From an uncultured Paracoccaceae bacterium (GTDB lineage Bacteria > Pseudomonadota > Alphaproteobacteria > Rhodobacterales > Rhodobacteraceae): DNA of 64,000 nt. The notes beneath the pieces were generated by a model. That model worked only from the letters and a program-made list of their open reading frames with translations. It was not told where the DNA came from and did not search any database. The DNA is taken from assembly GCA_947492585.1 (NCBI GenBank), contig CANLND010000020.1, forward strand, positions 1-64,000. The letters are read 5' to 3'. This document shows, piece by piece, positions 60,927-64,000 of the stretch (position 1 is the first letter of the stretch; every line of letters begins with the position of its first letter). A program made the translations under genes and the position numbers.

Positions 60927-61121
60927 TCAATAATGGGGCGGGCGCTCGTCACCAAAAACAACGCTGCCACCTCCGTCGCTGTCACGCTGCGCCTCGCGCT
61001 CCATTAACATCTGCACGCGGTGCTGAAGAATGGCAATGTCGCTTTGTTGTTGCGCGACGATAGCGCTCATTTCATCGACGGTTCGCGTCAGATGGGCGAT
61101 TTGCTCTTCAAGATGTTGCAT
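60927..61121 (-). CDS. slyX: SlyX family protein
   Basis: 64 aa. It is a coiled coil (LEEQIAHLTRTVDEMSAIVAQQQSDIAILQHRVQML) with the family's C-terminal end ERPPHY. SlyX proteins are small, cytoplasmic and of unknown function. It is divergent from hisS, with about 200 nt between them. The start is the first ATG; no clear alternative is in frame. Confidence 0.85.
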   Translation of the reverse strand: MQHLEEQIAHLTRTVDEMSAIVAQQQSDIAILQHRVQMLMEREAQRDSDGGGSVVFGDERPPHY

Positions 61122-61320
61122 AGCTGGGCCTCCGAGGGATCTGAGCCGTCTGATACGCGTTTTCAGACAGATGGTCCATTGGCCGTTTCCCGTGAAACGT
61201 CCGAGGCGGCGCGGCTGGTGTGTGACGGATCTGTAACGATCCTGCGGCGTGGCTTGCCGCGACGGGGCGCATGGGATAGACGCCTAGCCACGTTTAATGA
61301 CCACCTGCGAGGAGGCCGAT

Positions 61321-62808
61321 ATGGCCAAGATCAAGAAACAACCCCGTCCCAAGGCGCAGACGCCAAAGGGGTTTCGTGATTACTTTGGAGCAGAGGTAAG
61401 CCAGCGCACAGAAATGTTGCGGGCGATCGCGGGTGTATACCATCATTACGGCTTTGACGCGCTGGAATCGGCGGCTGTTGAAACTGTTGAAGCGCTTGGG
61501 AAATTCCTGCCTGATGTGGACCGCCCGAACGAAGGCGTTTTTGCGTGGCAGGAATTCGACGAGAATGACAAAGGTGATTGGATGGCGCTGCGCTATGACC
61601 TGACTGCACCTTTGGCGCGGGTCTATGCGCAACACCGCAATGATCTGCCCAGCCCCTATCGTCGCTTTGCGATGGGGCCCGTCTGGCGCAATGAAAAGCC
61701 GGGGCCAGGGCGCTATCGTCAGTTCTATCAGTGTGATGCGGATACCGTCGGCACGGCTTCTATGGCGGCTGATGCTGAGATTTGCATGATGCTGTCGGAC
61801 ACGTTGGAAACCGTCGGGATCCCGCGCGGCGACTATTTGGTGCGAGTCAACAACCGCAAAGTGCTGAATGGTGTGTTAGAGGCCATGGGCCTTGCCGACG
61901 AGGATCCCAAGCGCGACGACGTGCTGCGCACCATTGATAAATTCGACAAGGTCGGCGAATCCGGGGTGCGGGAGCTTCTTGGGAAGGGGCGTTTGGATGC
62001 ATCGGGCGCGTATATCGATGGCGTTGGTTTGACTGACAGCCAAGCGGATCCGGTGATTGCTTTCTTGACCTCGCGTGCAGATGATATGGCGGGCACGATG
62101 GCCAACCTGCGTGCAGCGGTGGGCGGCAGCAAAGTCGGGGCCGATGGTATTGCCGAGCTGGAACAAATCGGTGAGCTGGTCGCGGCCGCAGGCTATGGCC
62201 AGGATCAAGTGCTGATTGATCCGTCGATTGTGCGCGGGCTGGGCTATTATACAGGTCCGGTGTTTGAGGCGGAACTGACTTTTGAAATCCTGGATGAAAA
62301 GGGTCGTAAACGTCAGTTCGGCTCGGTAGCTGGGGGCGGGCGTTATGATGGTTTGGTCAAACGCTTTACTGGTCAGGAAGTGCCCGCGACCGGGGTCTCG
62401 ATTGGTGTGGACCGATTGCTGGCCGCGCTGCGCGAAAAGGGTCGCATTGCGGTGGAAGCCAAAGGGCCGGTTGTTGTCACAGTTATGGACCGGGATCGCA
62501 TGGCAGATTACCAAGCCATCGTTGCTGAACTGCGCAGTGCGGGCATCCGCGCTGAGGTGTATCTGGGCAACCCCAAGAACTTTGGTAACCAGCTGAAATA
62601 CGCGGACAAACGCAATTCTCCGATTGCGATCATCGAAGGTGGTGATGAAAAAGCCAATGGCATCATCCAGATCAAAGACTTGATCCTAGGCGCGAAGATT
62701 GCTGAAAACGCCACCTTGGAAGAGTGGAAAGAGCGGCCAAGCCAGTTCACTGTTCCCCGTGGCGATCTGATCGCCAAGGTCCGTGAAATTCTTGAAAGCC
62801 AGGACTAA
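61321..62808 (+). CDS. hisS: Histidyl-tRNA synthetase
   Basis: 495 aa from [22 protein letters not shown], with GAGGAGG upstream; the track adds 8 codons. Class II motif 2 is [53 protein letters not shown]. The His-specific loop is [14 protein letters not shown], and motif 3 is [13 protein letters not shown]. The C-terminal anticodon domain follows from about residue 385 ([33 protein letters not shown]). It charges tRNA-His with histidine. It is followed at 4 nt by hisZ. Confidence 0.96.
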   Translation: MAKIKKQPRPKAQTPKGFRDYFGAEVSQRTEMLRAIAGVYHHYGFDALESAAVETVEALGKFLPDVDRPNEGVFAWQEFDENDKGDWMALRYDLTAPLARVYAQHRNDLPSPYRRFAMGPVWRNEKPGPGRYRQFYQCDADTVGTASMAADAEICMMLSDTLETVGIPRGDYLVRVNNRKVLNGVLEAMGLADEDPKRDDVLRTIDKFDKVGESGVRELLGKGRLDASGAYIDGVGLTDSQADPVIAFLTSRADDMAGTMANLRAAVGGSKVGADGIAELEQIGELVAAAGYGQDQVLIDPSIVRGLGYYTGPVFEAELTFEILDEKGRKRQFGSVAGGGRYDGLVKRFTGQEVPATGVSIGVDRLLAALREKGRIAVEAKGPVVVTVMDRDRMADYQAIVAELRSAGIRAEVYLGNPKNFGNQLKYADKRNSPIAIIEGGDEKANGIIQIKDLILGAKIAENATLEEWKERPSQFTVPRGDLIAKVREILESQD

Positions 62809-62812
62809 CAGA

Positions 62813-63901
62813 ATGGCAAATCGTTCAGAAATTGTGGCGCGTGCACGGCGCTTTCGGACTAATTTCGAAGCGGCGGGCGCGGTTCTTGTTGAACCGCCTT
62901 TGTTGCAACCGGCGGAGGCCTTGTTGGACCTTTATGGTGAAGACATCCGCGCGCGCGCTTATGTGACGTCTGACGCCCTGCGCGGTGAACAGATGCTGCG
63001 CCCTGACTTCACTGTGCCAGTGGTGCAGATGCATATGCAACAGGGCGCTGAACCAGCGCGTTATACCTATGCGGGCGAAGTGTTCCGGCGGCAGGAGCAA
63101 GACCCGGATCGCGCCAATGAATATATGCAGGTAGGATATGAGGTCTTTGATCGCGCGAAACCTGCCGTATCTGACGCCGAAGTGTTTGCGTTGATGACCC
63201 TGCAACTGCGCAATCTGCCCGTACGGGCAATCTGTGGAGACATCGGCATCCTCAAGGCGGCGGTGCAGGGGTTGAACACCACAGAGGTGCGCAAAGAGGC
63301 TTTGTTACGTCATATCTGGCGCCCTCGTCGGTTTAAATTTTTGCTGGATCGCTTTGCGGGACGTGTTGCCCTGCCGGAGAGTCGTGCAAAAATCTTATCG
63401 ACCGAGGGCCGTCTGACGGGCACAGCACCTGAGATCGGAAAACGGCGCTCTGCTGACATTGACGCGCGCGTTGACATCTTGCGGGCTGACGCGGCCGCGC
63501 CGCTGATTGCGGATCACGAGGTTGCTGCGCTGGAGGCCTTGCTGGCAGTGCGTGAAACCGTACCATTTGCAATTGAGCAGATGCGGGATATTGCCGTTGA
63601 TCTCCCGGCGATCTTGCCCTCGCTGGACCTGATGGACGACCGGGTCAATGCGATGCGCGCGCGTGGCATTGATGTTGATACGCTCGAGTTCGAGGCCTCT
63701 TATGGGCGGACCTCGATGGAGTATTACGATGGGTTTGTCTTTGGTCTGTACGCAATAGGGCGCCCGGACTTGCCTGCTATTGCCTTAGGGGGGCGCTATG
63801 ATGCGCTGACTCGCCAATTGGGGCAGGGCAGTGAAATCCCCGCCGTTGGCGGTGTATTGCGCCCTGATCTGATCCTGACGCTGGAGGAAGAGACAGCATG
63901 A
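62813..63901 (+). CDS. hisZ: ATP phosphoribosyltransferase regulatory subunit HisZ
   Basis: 362 aa from MANRSEIVARARRFRTNFEAAG; the track start lies inside hisS. It is a HisRS catalytic-domain paralog without tRNA-charging function: LRPDFTVPVVQMHMQQGAEPARYTYAGEVFRRQEQDPDRANEYMQVGYE, and later YYDGFVFGLYAIGRPDLPAIALGGRYDALTRQLG. With short-form HisG it makes the first enzyme of histidine synthesis and confers feedback control. It overlaps hisG by 4 nt (ATGA). Confidence 0.95.
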   Translation: MANRSEIVARARRFRTNFEAAGAVLVEPPLLQPAEALLDLYGEDIRARAYVTSDALRGEQMLRPDFTVPVVQMHMQQGAEPARYTYAGEVFRRQEQDPDRANEYMQVGYEVFDRAKPAVSDAEVFALMTLQLRNLPVRAICGDIGILKAAVQGLNTTEVRKEALLRHIWRPRRFKFLLDRFAGRVALPESRAKILSTEGRLTGTAPEIGKRRSADIDARVDILRADAAAPLIADHEVAALEALLAVRETVPFAIEQMRDIAVDLPAILPSLDLMDDRVNAMRARGIDVDTLEFEASYGRTSMEYYDGFVFGLYAIGRPDLPAIALGGRYDALTRQLGQGSEIPAVGGVLRPDLILTLEEETA

Positions 63902-64000
63902 GCCTGAAACTTGGCGTGCCGTCCAAAGGACGGCTGATGGAAAAAACCTTTGACTGGTTCACCAAACGTGGTGTGACCCTGTCGCGCACTGGGTCCGACC
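63898..64000 (+). CDS. hisG: ATP phosphoribosyltransferase catalytic subunit, 5' end only
   Basis: Starts MSLKLGVPSKGRLMEKTFDWF and is cut by the window edge after 34 codons. The opening LGVPSKGRLMEKT matches HisG, the first enzyme of histidine biosynthesis. Its ATG overlaps the hisZ stop, so the two subunits are translationally coupled. Presence of HisZ means it should be the short, regulated form. Confidence 0.9.
   Translation, partial: MSLKLGVPSKGRLMEKTFDWFTKRGVTLSRTGSD

Noticed and set aside
1-64000. CRISPR arrays, rRNA and common riboswitches
   Set aside because: No regularly spaced direct repeats or conserved rRNA or riboswitch cores were recognised on reading; a computed search could still find a divergent one.

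Overview
The window looks like a chromosomal segment of a marine roseobacter-type alphaproteobacterium (Rhodobacterales). The gene families support this: monomeric NADP isocitrate dehydrogenase, hisS-hisZ-hisG order, an xdhABC operon joined to a BMP-type ABC importer, glutathione-dependent formaldehyde dehydrogenase, a dimethylglycine/sarcosine dehydrogenase-like flavoprotein, and a GC-rich palindromic intergenic repeat. The genus cannot be fixed from sequence alone. Almost all the sequence is housekeeping or metabolic, with one decayed mobile-element scar at the left end.

Layout. 1-3.4 kb: remnant of an integrative element abutting tRNA-Gln(UUG). It holds a TerB-like membrane protein, an HNH nuclease fragment, a 59-codon orphan ORF missed by the ORF track, and a tyrosine integrase whose C-terminal catalytic part is gone. 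3.5-6.1 kb: a LacI regulator divergent from an iolG-like dehydrogenase across a striking double-palindrome operator, followed by a wrecked iolB pseudogene. 6.1-10.5 kb: two paralogous chemoreceptors, the second in tandem with a periplasmic rhodanese. 10.9-13.1 kb: icd. 13.5-24.3 kb: glycosyltransferase, SH3-domain exported protein, D-2-hydroxyacid dehydrogenase, gamma-glutamyltransferase, FAD-linked 2-hydroxyacid dehydrogenase, DMGDH/SARDH-like enzyme, and an aldo/keto reductase plus DUF938 methyltransferase pair.

24.8-33.1 kb: an exported trypsin-like protease, then a complete type I secretion operon (Bap-like Ig-repeat adhesin, TolC-family lipoprotein, LapB-like ABC exporter, HlyD-family adaptor). 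33.8-38.6 kb: the prkA-yeaH-spoVR stress module. 38.6-43.7 kb: a GntR regulator, class III alcohol dehydrogenase, and copper efflux (copA-cueR with a MerR-type promoter). 44.2-45.9 kb: an orphan winged-helix/TolB-like/TPR protein.

46.0-55.4 kb: one minus-strand purine-scavenging operon. It encodes xanthine dehydrogenase, its maturation factor, and all parts of a nucleoside/purine-type ABC importer; most adjoining genes overlap by a few bases. A palindromic repeat sits in frame inside xdhB. 55.6-57.2 kb: a double NTF2-like exported protein and a TetR regulator. 57.3-64.0 kb: dnaE, slyX, hisS, hisZ and the 5' end of hisG.

No CRISPR array, rRNA, complete prophage or recognisable riboswitch was seen. 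The observations most worth following are the integrase scar, the iolB wreck beside a still well-formed operator, the repeat inserted in frame in xdhB, the rhodanese-chemoreceptor pair, and the Bap-type secretion operon.
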